A stretch of DNA of 64,000 nt from Saprospiraceae bacterium. Lineage in GTDB: Bacteria > Bacteroidota > Bacteroidia > Chitinophagales > Saprospiraceae. The translations under genes and the position numbers were made by a program. The stretch is taken from assembly GCA_027486765.1 (NCBI GenBank), contig JAIXOO010000232.1:36909-100908 (forward strand), given 5' to 3'. Shown here piece by piece: positions 1-6,662 of this stretch (within the stretch, counting starts at the first letter, position 1; every line of letters begins with the position of its first letter). The notes beneath the pieces are model-generated. The model had not been told where the DNA came from and did not search any database. It saw only the letters and a list, made by a program, of their open reading frames with translations.

Positions 1-109
1 TTTCTTCCAATTGATCTAACTTTTTGAGCACATCAGCGCTTCTTGAATTAAGGTTTTTTTTAACTTTATACAGGTGGTTTATTTGATGAATGGTGAGTTC
101 TTTATCCAT
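1..109 (-). CDS. Truncated small hypothetical protein (N-terminal part)
   Basis: Reading the minus strand from the ATG at 107-109 gives an open frame starting MDKELTIHQINHLYKVKKNL that runs off the left edge after about 36 residues. It is too short for the ORF track. The visible part is charged, has no signal peptide and looks helical. I do not recognise a family. It lies downstream of the tRNA-Ser gene on the same strand, separated by a strong hairpin terminator, so it probably has its own promoter. The reading frame is supported only by the clean start and absence of stops. Confidence 0.5.
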   Translation of the reverse strand, partial: MDKELTIHQINHLYKVKKNLNSRSADVLKKLDQLEE

Positions 110-161
110 TTCAATGGGCGTTTAATTGTTATAGGTAAACTATTGCTAATTCATCAAAATA

Positions 162-198
162 AAAAAGCTTTACAAATCGACGACTTGTAAAGCTTTTG
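162..198 (-). terminator. Hairpin terminator after tRNA-Ser
   Basis: A near-perfect stem AAAAGCTTTACAA / TTGTAAAGCTTTT with a loop of about 9 nt lies just 3' of the tRNA on the minus strand. The A-run and T-run at its two ends make it terminator-like in either direction. It separates the tRNA from the truncated gene at the window edge. Confidence 0.75.
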
Positions 199-210
199 TG
201 AAATTTCTTG

Positions 211-295
211 CAGAGAGGAAGAGATTCGAACTCTCGATACCTTGCGGTATATACGCTTTCCAGGCGTACCTCTTAAACCACTCGAGCACCTCTCT
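211..295 (-). tRNA. tRNA-Ser(GGA)
   Basis: The minus strand folds as a class II tRNA. The acceptor AGAGAGG pairs with CCTCTCT, followed by discriminator G. A D-arm region follows, then anticodon stem TACGC/GCGTA enclosing loop CTGGAAA with anticodon GGA (plus-strand TCC at 259-261). There is a long variable arm and a T arm containing GTTCGAATC. Long variable arm plus GGA anticodon gives serine, reading UCC/UCU. CCA is not encoded. It is followed by a hairpin terminator on the same strand. Confidence 0.95.
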
Positions 296-369
296 GTGTA
301 GTGCTTTTACTTAAAGTGCGGCAAATTTACAGCCTACAAACGGTTTTATCAACAAAAACGCTAAATTTT

Positions 370-1140
370 TTATAAAGTTCCAAAAACCTGCAAGGCGTTT
401 TGGGTGGTGATGGACGCTACTTCGCTTGTGCTCATGCCTTTGACCTCCGCCAGTTTTTCCGCTACCTTCAATACGTAACTGCTTTCGTTGCGTTTGCCTC
501 GGAAGGGAGTGGGAGCGAGGTAGGGCGCGTCGGTTTCCAAAACCAGGTGTTGGAGTTCAATTTCACTCAATACTGCATCCAGTCCTGACTTTTTAAAAGT
601 CAAAACCCCGCCGATACCCAGCAGAAAACCCATATCGATGGCCGCTTCCGCTTGTTGTACTGTACCTGAAAAACAGTGGAAAATGCCCCGCAGGCGTTCG
701 TGGCGCAGGGGTTGCAAGAGTTCCAAAATCAAATCCATCGACTCCCGGGAGTGGATCACGATGGGTAGGTCGTATTGTTTGGCCCATTCCACCTGGGTCA
801 AAAAAGCCTCTTCTTGTTCTTTGACGTGGGTTTTGTCCCAGTACAAGTCGATGCCAATTTCGCCGATGGCCGGGAAGCTGCGTTTTTCCAACCAGGATTT
901 GACCAGTGCCAATTCTTCCTGGTAATTTTCCTTTACGTAACAAGGGTGCAGGCCCATCATGGCCAGGCATTGTTCAGGGTATTGCGCTTCCAGGGCCAGC
1001 ATACCCTCAATCGATGTGCTGTCGATATTGGGCAAATACATCCGCGTGACGCCTGCCTCCAATGCACGCTGAATCATTTCCGCACGATCGTCATTGAATT
1101 CTTCGGCGTAGAGGTGGGCGTGGGTATCGATGAGTTGCAT
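370..1140 (-). CDS. TatD family metal-dependent hydrolase (DNase)
   Basis: This 256-residue protein has the expected length and motifs of the TatD/YcfH family of cytosolic metal-dependent deoxyribonucleases with an amidohydrolase-type TIM barrel. The N-terminal metal-binding DTHAHL motif is at residues 5-10. Further motifs are MGLHP, the glutamate-containing AIGEIGIDLYW, the histidine in IVIHSRES, FHCFSGT, and the C-terminal aspartate in LETDAPYLAP. The start codon is directly followed by the DTHAHL strand, as is usual for the family, so the start is secure. Downstream on the same strand, after a 3' spacer, lies the tRNA gene; upstream is DoxX, also on the minus strand, about 90 bp away. The family is known for 3'-5' exonuclease activity, but the cellular role here is not shown by context. 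Confidence 0.93.
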   Translation of the reverse strand: MQLIDTHAHLYAEEFNDDRAEMIQRALEAGVTRMYLPNIDSTSIEGMLALEAQYPEQCLAMMGLHPCYVKENYQEELALVKSWLEKRSFPAIGEIGIDLYWDKTHVKEQEEAFLTQVEWAKQYDLPIVIHSRESMDLILELLQPLRHERLRGIFHCFSGTVQQAEAAIDMGFLLGIGGVLTFKKSGLDAVLSEIELQHLVLETDAPYLAPTPFRGKRNESSYVLKVAEKLAEVKGMSTSEVASITTQNALQVFGTL

Positions 1141-1228
1141 GTGTTTTTTTGTTTCGGGCGCAAAGGTAAAAGAAATCAGACAACACTATTAATGAACTGC
1201 TCTAAGCGCTTTTGAGTGTGATTTCCGA

Positions 1229-1642
1229 CTATTTTTTGTTCGTAAACAGTAGCCCATCCAAACTCCATTTTCCTGGCCCGGTAAACAAAAACAAGACCCC
1301 AAACAACACAAACATAAACGGATGTTGATCCTCATACCAGAACTTTCCATGTCCAACAAAGAAGGTGATGTAGGCCAAGGTTCCGATACAAATCAGTGCG
1401 CCTACCCGGGTTAGCAATCCTAGTGCAAGCAAAATACCCGCCACAAACTCTGACCCCTTGCCCAGGTAAACCAGCCATGCGCCCGACGGGCCTTTAAAAT
1501 TTTCCCATTCCAGATACCCTTTCATCAAGTTGGCATCAAAAACCTCATAGCCGTGGTAAATCAGTAGCAAGCCGAGGGTGATGCGTAAAATGGCCAGGAT
1601 AGTTTCTTGATAAAATGGTGTTGTTGAAAAAAAGGACTGCAT
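1229..1642 (-). CDS. DoxX family inner membrane protein
   Basis: A 137-residue hydrophobic protein with four predicted membrane helices, around residues 12-30, 55-72, 78-96 and 103-122. DoxX-family features include the early ILAILRITLGLLLIYHG segment and FVAGILLALGLLTRVGA. The family contains small four-helix membrane proteins of uncertain function; some act in thiosulfate:quinone oxidation or in redox homeostasis. The start at the MQSFFSTTPF methionine leaves a short cytoplasmic N-terminus, which fits. It is probably transcribed alone; the neighbour upstream is on the opposite strand. Assignment to the family is fairly sure, function is not. Confidence 0.85.
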   Translation of the reverse strand: MQSFFSTTPFYQETILAILRITLGLLLIYHGYEVFDANLMKGYLEWENFKGPSGAWLVYLGKGSEFVAGILLALGLLTRVGALICIGTLAYITFFVGHGKFWYEDQHPFMFVLFGVLFLFTGPGKWSLDGLLFTNKK

Positions 1643-1756
1643 GGTGTGGAAGGTTTATTCGCAATAAGTTAATGCGCAGTTAAAGGTACAAGATTGCCGC
1701 ATACCTTGGATTGGACTTTAGTTGAAATTCCTGTACATTTCAATAAAATTCGCCAA

Positions 1757-2893
1757 ATGATCTACACCAAATCAAACCCGTTCCGCTTCATTTTATTTCT
1801 GTTTTTTAGTGCCTGTATCCTGAGCAGTGCGGAAAAGTGCAGTCCACCCAGCTCAGCAACCAGCAGTACAGATCTCGCCAAACCCGTGGATGAACTCCTC
1901 TTCAGCCACATCAAGGGACTGGGCGACATCTACGCCAAAGACGAAATCTGGAAAGGATATGCCTACAACAGTTACCGACAATACCTTGTGCATTTTACCG
2001 AAGAAGGGCCCGACCGCGCCTTTGTGATCAATCCGCCCACACCGCCCCAAGGAGCGATCCGACTGGATGCCATAGAAGGCAAAGGGCTGGCGATTTACCG
2101 CTACGACCTGCGCATGAAAGAAGCGTACGATCTCGTTTTTGGCCCCGAAGGCAATGGCACCTTTGAATTCACCTTCGACATTGCGGGTACCAACTACTAC
2201 CTTCAGGCCTATTCCGACGACCTCGCTGAAGGCTCTGGCGATACCTCCCGGGCAGTGTCTTTTTCTACCCATGAATTGTTTCACCGCTATCAGGACAAGT
2301 GGGAGAACGTCCCCGAATCCAAGCAGGATTTTGACAATTTCCCCCTGACCGTGGAGTTACTGGAACTCCAAATCCTTTGTCAGGAAATCATGAAAGAATT
2401 GCCCAGCTACCCCAGCGAAATTTCCGCCTTGAAGCAAATTTTGCGCCAATACGTGGCCATCCGCAGCAAAGAAATGGAGCTGGATCCCACGCCCGACCAG
2501 CTGATTCGCAACCATGAATTGTACCAGGAACAAATGGAGGGCTCACCCAAATACATCGAAACCATGGGCAACCTGCAGTTTTTTACCCAATCTACCGTGC
2601 CTGTCCATTTCAGCTATTCCATTTTTGAGTTTTCCATCGAAACCAAAGCCGAGGTAAGGGGCATGATGGGGCAGTCGGTGTATTATGGCACGGGGCCTGG
2701 CGCCATTTACATCCTCGATCGCCTCGGTGTAAACATTGAAGCGATGGAACAGGGTAAAACGCCTTACGACCTCGCCAAAGCTTACCTGAACATGAGCAAA
2801 TGGGAGCAAGATCAAGCCTTGCAAGAAGCAAAAATGATCAAAAACTGGCCGGAGATTCAGGCGAAGGCACGCGAATGGATGGCATTGAAGTAG
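1757..2893 (+). CDS. Putative lipoprotein with zincin-type HELFH motif
   Basis: The ORF opens at 1694, but the methionine at 1757 directly precedes a signal peptide (positively charged start, hydrophobic FILFLFFSACILSS, then a cysteine), so 1757 is preferred. The mature protein is about 355 residues. At about residues 172-176 is HELFH, preceded by a serine/threonine-rich strand. About 100 residues later comes the segment EGSPKYIE, like the helix bearing the third zinc ligand in gluzincin-like peptidases. Together these suggest a secreted or surface-anchored zinc metallopeptidase. This is inference from motifs; I do not recognise a named family. It is followed, after about 90 bp, by the GMC-type dehydrogenase pair on the same strand, without obvious functional linkage. 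Confidence 0.7.
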   Translation: MIYTKSNPFRFILFLFFSACILSSAEKCSPPSSATSSTDLAKPVDELLFSHIKGLGDIYAKDEIWKGYAYNSYRQYLVHFTEEGPDRAFVINPPTPPQGAIRLDAIEGKGLAIYRYDLRMKEAYDLVFGPEGNGTFEFTFDIAGTNYYLQAYSDDLAEGSGDTSRAVSFSTHELFHRYQDKWENVPESKQDFDNFPLTVELLELQILCQEIMKELPSYPSEISALKQILRQYVAIRSKEMELDPTPDQLIRNHELYQEQMEGSPKYIETMGNLQFFTQSTVPVHFSYSIFEFSIETKAEVRGMMGQSVYYGTGPGAIYILDRLGVNIEAMEQGKTPYDLAKAYLNMSKWEQDQALQEAKMIKNWPEIQAKAREWMALK

Positions 2894-2981
2894 GTTCCAG
2901 TACTCAAAATTTCTCTAGAATTCCATCTTTTTGTACCTTCCGGCGAAGAGCTGGTTTAAAGTACTTTCAAAAATCAACACC

Positions 2982-3491
2982 ATGAAAAGACGTGCTGCAA
3001 TGAAAAGCCTGGGGGTTGCCCTCGGTGGCCTGGTTGCACTTCCTGCCTGGGCCAACAGTTGGACGCCCGAATCTGTTGGTCCTGCCCATTTTTCGGCTGC
3101 AGCCGATGAAGCCTTGTTGGCCGAAATTGTGGAAACCTTCATTCCTGAAACCAGTACACCTGGCGCCAAATCGCTCAAAGTACATCAGTTTGTACAACGG
3201 ATGATTCAGGATTGCTACGACGACAAATCCAAGGCTACTTTTCAGCAAGGTTTGACCCAAACCAATACCCTGGCGCAACAAAGCTACAGCAAAAATTTTG
3301 TGCAATGTGATGGCAAACAACGCATTGAGTTGTTGAAAAAAATGAGCGACGATGCGAGCAGCAAAGCTTTCATTGGCTTGGTCAAAAACCTGACCATTCG
3401 TGGCTATACCAATTCGGAGTACTATCTGGTGAACATTGCCAAATTCACCTTGGTACCTGGTTTTTATCACGGATGTGTGCCTGTTGGTTGA
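2982..3491 (+). CDS. Gluconate 2-dehydrogenase subunit 3 family protein
   Basis: The start at 2982 gives a 169-residue protein beginning MKRRAAMKSLGVALGG, a twin-arginine-like signal ending near ALPAWA. This fits export of a folded dehydrogenase complex. The mature part begins a short helical domain (TPESVGPAHFSAAADEALLAEIVETFIPE, shown here only as family pattern) typical of gluconate 2-dehydrogenase subunit 3, the small partner of periplasmic FAD-dependent GMC dehydrogenases. Its stop codon lies inside the left arm of LIR-1, and the large GMC subunit follows 140 bp downstream on the same strand. No c-type cytochrome subunit is adjacent, so the electron acceptor is not evident from the window. 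Confidence 0.85.
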   Translation: MKRRAAMKSLGVALGGLVALPAWANSWTPESVGPAHFSAAADEALLAEIVETFIPETSTPGAKSLKVHQFVQRMIQDCYDDKSKATFQQGLTQTNTLAQQSYSKNFVQCDGKQRIELLKKMSDDASSKAFIGLVKNLTIRGYTNSEYYLVNIAKFTLVPGFYHGCVPVG

Positions 3492-3603
3492 GAGGGTTTA
3501 GGAGGTTGAGAAGGTTTAGGCTACCGCAACAATTTTGACAATCCCTTTGTCTAAGTCGCTCGCGGTAGCCTAAACCTTCTAAACCTTCTCAACTTCCCTC
3601 AAC
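3487..3603. repeat. LIR-1: long imperfect inverted repeat between dehydrogenase subunits
   Basis: Arms at 3487-3527 and 3561-3603 contain a perfect 17-bp inner stem (3511-3527 with 3562-3578, AAGGTTTAGGCTACCGC and its complement). The outer arms consist of shuffled GTTGAG and AGGTTTAGG units that pair imperfectly. The loop contains CTAAGTCGCT. The left arm includes the upstream gene's stop codon. The core CTAAGTCGCT-GCGGTAGC is shared with LIR-9. It sits inside a probable operon, so it would form a large mRNA hairpin between subunit 3 and the GMC subunit. Confidence 0.9.
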
Positions 3604-3631
3604 ATTTTTTCACCCAAATCAGACGCAAACA

Positions 3632-5350
3632 ATGTCTAACCTCACCATAGATTCCATTAAAAAACGCAGCTTCGATGCCATTGTCGTTGGTTCGGGCATC
3701 AGCGGCGGCTGGTCGGCCAAAGAGCTGACTGGAAAGGGCCTGAAAACCCTGCTCCTGGAGCGTGGCCCCAATGTGGAGCACATCAAAGATTATCCCACCA
3801 CCAATATGAATCCCTGGGAATTTGAGCACGGCGGCCAGATTACCAAGGAGATGCGCGATGCCAATCCCATCGCTAGTCGTTGTTATGCGTTCACTGAAAG
3901 CGCGGCTCACTTTTTTGTCAAAGATGCTGAGCATCCCTACATCCAGGAAAAGCCCTTCGACTGGATTCGGGGTTATCAGGTGGGCGGAAAATCGCTCATG
4001 TGGGCTAGAGGTACGCAGCGCTGGTCGCAATACGATTTTGATGGCCCAGCCCGTGATGGATTTGCGGTGGAATGGCCGATTACCTACGCGGAATTGGCTC
4101 CTTGGTACAGCTATGTGGAGCTTTTTGCGGGCATTTCCGGCAACAAAGATGGCTTAGCCCAATTGCCCGACGGAGAGTTTTTGCCCCCACACGAGCAATC
4201 CTGCGTGGAAAAACACTTCACCCAAACGATGGCCAAAAAATACAACGGCTCTCGACCCGTCATCATTGGCCGCTGTGCGCACCTGACTCAGCCACAACCC
4301 ATCCATTTGCAGCAGGGGCGGGGCAAATGCCAGCACCGCAACATTTGTGAGCGTGGCTGTCCCTTTGGTGGCTACTTCAGCAGCAACTCCTCGACCATTC
4401 CTTGGGCGAAACAAACTGGAAAATTGACCTTGCAGCCCAACTCGGTGGTGCATTCGATCATTTTTGATGAAAAGAAAAACAAGGCCACGGGTGTGCGGGT
4501 AGTAGATGCCAACACCAAACAGATGACGGAGTACTACGCCAAAATCATCTTCGTCAACGCTGCCACGATCAATACCAATCTCATTCTGTTGAACTCCAAA
4601 TCCAATCGTTTCCCCAATGGTTTGGGCAATGACAATGGGCTTTTGGGCAAATACATCGCTTTTCACAACTTCCGCACCACCATGTCTGCAGAATACGAAG
4701 GCATGCTGGACAGCACCACTGCGGGCAGTCGCCCCAATGGCAGCTACATCCCGCGCTTCCGCAACGTGTTCAAGCAGGAAACCGACTTTTTGCGCGGGTA
4801 CGCCTCCGGGTTCAGCGCTAGCCGCATGACCTACAACGATACTTCTGGGATAGGGGAGGACTTGAAAAACAGTTTGTCGGTCAAAAAATACGGCAACTGG
4901 CGGGTAGGCTCGCACATGATGGGCGAAACCATTCCGAAGGAAAGCAACTACGTGGCGCTCGACGACAAACAGACCGATGCCTGGGGCGTTCCCTTGCTCA
5001 AAGTATCCGTAGCCTACGACGACAACGATGAAAAAATGATCAAGGACTTCCACGAGCAACTCACGGAGATGTACTCGGCAGCGGGTTTCACCAACATCCG
5101 CACCCACGACAATCCGAATAAGGCTCCAGGCTTGGACATCCACGAGATGGGTGGGGTACGCATGGGCAAAGACCCCAAAACTTCTCTGCTCAACAAGTGG
5201 AACCAACTGCATGAATGCAAAAATGTGTTCGTGACCGATGGCGCTTGTATGACCAGTAATTCCACGCAGAACCCTTCGTTGACCTTTATGGCGATTACGG
5301 CAAGGGCGGCGAACAATGCGGTGGAGGAGTTGAAGAAGCGGAATTTGTAA
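3632..5350 (+). CDS. GMC family FAD-dependent oxidoreductase (gluconate dehydrogenase-like large subunit)
   Basis: This 572-residue protein has an N-terminal Rossmann FAD site, VVGSGISGGWSAKEL near residues 17-31, followed by LLLERG. A cysteine-rich stretch, GKCQHRNICERGCPFGG, lies near residues 230-247. The C-terminal GMC domain has HEMGGVRMG and the final NPSLTFMAITARAA segment that carries the active-site histidine/asparagine region in the family. The family oxidises sugar or sugar-acid hydroxyls with FAD. Pairing with the subunit 3 gene directly upstream indicates a two-subunit periplasmic dehydrogenase, the large subunit presumably carried by the partner's Tat signal because it has none itself. 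The exact substrate is not determined. LIR-2 follows the gene. Confidence 0.9.
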   Translation: MSNLTIDSIKKRSFDAIVVGSGISGGWSAKELTGKGLKTLLLERGPNVEHIKDYPTTNMNPWEFEHGGQITKEMRDANPIASRCYAFTESAAHFFVKDAEHPYIQEKPFDWIRGYQVGGKSLMWARGTQRWSQYDFDGPARDGFAVEWPITYAELAPWYSYVELFAGISGNKDGLAQLPDGEFLPPHEQSCVEKHFTQTMAKKYNGSRPVIIGRCAHLTQPQPIHLQQGRGKCQHRNICERGCPFGGYFSSNSSTIPWAKQTGKLTLQPNSVVHSIIFDEKKNKATGVRVVDANTKQMTEYYAKIIFVNAATINTNLILLNSKSNRFPNGLGNDNGLLGKYIAFHNFRTTMSAEYEGMLDSTTAGSRPNGSYIPRFRNVFKQETDFLRGYASGFSASRMTYNDTSGIGEDLKNSLSVKKYGNWRVGSHMMGETIPKESNYVALDDKQTDAWGVPLLKVSVAYDDNDEKMIKDFHEQLTEMYSAAGFTNIRTHDNPNKAPGLDIHEMGGVRMGKDPKTSLLNKWNQLHECKNVFVTDGACMTSNSTQNPSLTFMAITARAANNAVEELKKRNL

Positions 5351-5353
5351 TAG

Positions 5354-5517
5354 CTAAAGCGACATTTTTATTACCACAAAGTGAAAATTGAGGACGCAGA
5401 GGACACAAAGTTAGACGTTGACAAAGGTAAAATGTAAACGAAAGCGCCGTCAACGTCTAACTTTGTGCCCTCTGTGCCGCTCTGTGCTTTCTTTGTGATA
5501 AAAAAATGTCGCTTTGG
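5354..5517. repeat. LIR-2: long inverted repeat with CTTTGTG/CTCTGTG units
   Basis: Arms of about 68 nt (5354-5421 and 5449-5517) flank a 27-nt spacer. Outer ends CTAAAGCGACATTTTT and AAAAATGTCGCTTTGG pair, as do inner ends AAAGTTAGACGTTGAC and GTCAACGTCTAACTTT. Between them each arm carries a row of near-repeats of CACAGAG/CACAAAG, spaced about 9-11 nt. It lies between two plus-strand genes, four bases after the GMC stop codon region. Confidence 0.92.
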
Positions 5518-5578
5518 TGAGTTTTAAAAAAATGTGCGACAACCTCATCTCAATGACCCATCAATCCTCATTTCTGAC

Positions 5579-6532
5579 ATGAAACATTTTACTCTGCTCT
5601 TTTTCCTGCTCTTTACTTTGGGCGCTACCGCCCAAACCGCCACCCGCCAAAAAGTCATTTTCGACTGTGACCTCGGCGACGACATCGACGACGCCTTTGC
5701 CCTGGCCATGCTCCTGACCCAGCAAGACAAAGTGGACATCCTGGGCATCACTACCTGCTATGGCCGTACCAATGACCGAGCCACTTTGGCCCTCAAATTT
5801 TTGTACGAAATGGGGCAGGAAAAAATCCCCGTCTACCTGGGCCGCAATACCTCCGCCACGAGCGAACGCGCCAATTGGTATGCCGAGCAATTTTACTGGG
5901 CGCAAGGTTTTACCAAACTTCAACCGAACAAACAAGGTGCAGCAGATTTCATCCTCGAAAGCCTCAAAAAATACCCCAATGAAGTGGTGATCATCTCGGT
6001 GGGCCCGGTAACCAACCTGGGCGATGTATTGCAAAAGGACCCCAATGCCTTGAAGATGGCCAAAAAAATCTACGCCATGTTTGGCTCATTTTATGTGAGT
6101 TACGGTGGATATCCCACTCCAGAGGCAGAATGGAATGTCAAATGCGACATTGAAGCAGCTAAAAAATTTGTCAACTCCGGGGCCAACATCGCCTACGCCG
6201 GTCTGGACATTACCGCCTTTGTCAAACTCGACAAAACCAAACGGGACATCCTCCTGATGCGCCAATCCCCACTGACCAATGCGCTGTCGGGCTTGTATGT
6301 CTTGTGGGGCAATGAAACGCCTACTTTATTTGATCCAGTAGCCATCGGCATGTTGTTGTATCCTGATTTGTTCAAAACCAAAATGGTCAACGTCAGTGTG
6401 GATGACAAGGGGTTCACTAGGGTAGATGAAAACAAAACGCCTAATGCCGAGGTAGGAGTGTACATCAATGCGAATGAGTTCATTAGCAGGATTATGAAAG
6501 GGTATTTGTTGCAGAATATGGGGAGGAATTAA
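5579..6532 (+). CDS. Secreted nucleoside hydrolase family protein
   Basis: The start at 5579 gives a signal peptide MKHFTLLFFLLFTLGATAQ followed by a 300-residue inosine-uridine preferring nucleoside hydrolase domain. The calcium-binding aspartate cluster is clear at VIFDCDLGDDIDDAFAL near residues 25-41. IISVGPVTNLGDVL and the later FDPVAIG segment, also expected for this fold, are present. The family hydrolyses ribonucleosides to base and ribose; export suggests salvage of external nucleosides in the periplasm. The longer ORF start at 5534 would bury the signal peptide and is rejected. The gene is convergent with the S9 peptidase and separated from it by LIR-3. Confidence 0.88.
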   Translation: MKHFTLLFFLLFTLGATAQTATRQKVIFDCDLGDDIDDAFALAMLLTQQDKVDILGITTCYGRTNDRATLALKFLYEMGQEKIPVYLGRNTSATSERANWYAEQFYWAQGFTKLQPNKQGAADFILESLKKYPNEVVIISVGPVTNLGDVLQKDPNALKMAKKIYAMFGSFYVSYGGYPTPEAEWNVKCDIEAAKKFVNSGANIAYAGLDITAFVKLDKTKRDILLMRQSPLTNALSGLYVLWGNETPTLFDPVAIGMLLYPDLFKTKMVNVSVDDKGFTRVDENKTPNAEVGVYINANEFISRIMKGYLLQNMGRN

Positions 6533-6553
6533 GTTGATTCCAAGTCGATATTC

Positions 6554-6662
6554 CTTAGGTGATCACTTGAGTGCCTTAGGTTTCTTAGGTGGTGAAATAA
6601 TACCTGCTGCGCAGGTTTTTTCTTTTTTACCACCTAAGACACCTAAGACACCTTAGACTCAC
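6554..6662. repeat. LIR-3: inverted repeat, homologue of LIR-13
   Basis: The left arm at 6554-6593 (CTTAGGTGATCACTTGAGTG, continuing with further CTTAGGT units) matches the LIR-13 left arm at 38 of 40 positions. A loop carries a small hairpin, ACCTGC-TGC-GCAGGT, followed by a pyrimidine run. The right arm at 6629-6662 is made of ACCACCTAAG and CACCTAAGA units and pairs less perfectly. It ends inside the stop codon of the convergent S9 peptidase gene. Confidence 0.92.

Noticed and set aside
3487-3603. LIR elements as ordinary intrinsic terminators
   Set aside because: Stems are too long, most lack a T-run, and some lie between co-directional genes of one pathway.
4154-5212. 352-codon minus-strand ORF
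   Set aside because: Antisense shadow of the GMC oxidoreductase gene, whose motifs are unambiguous.
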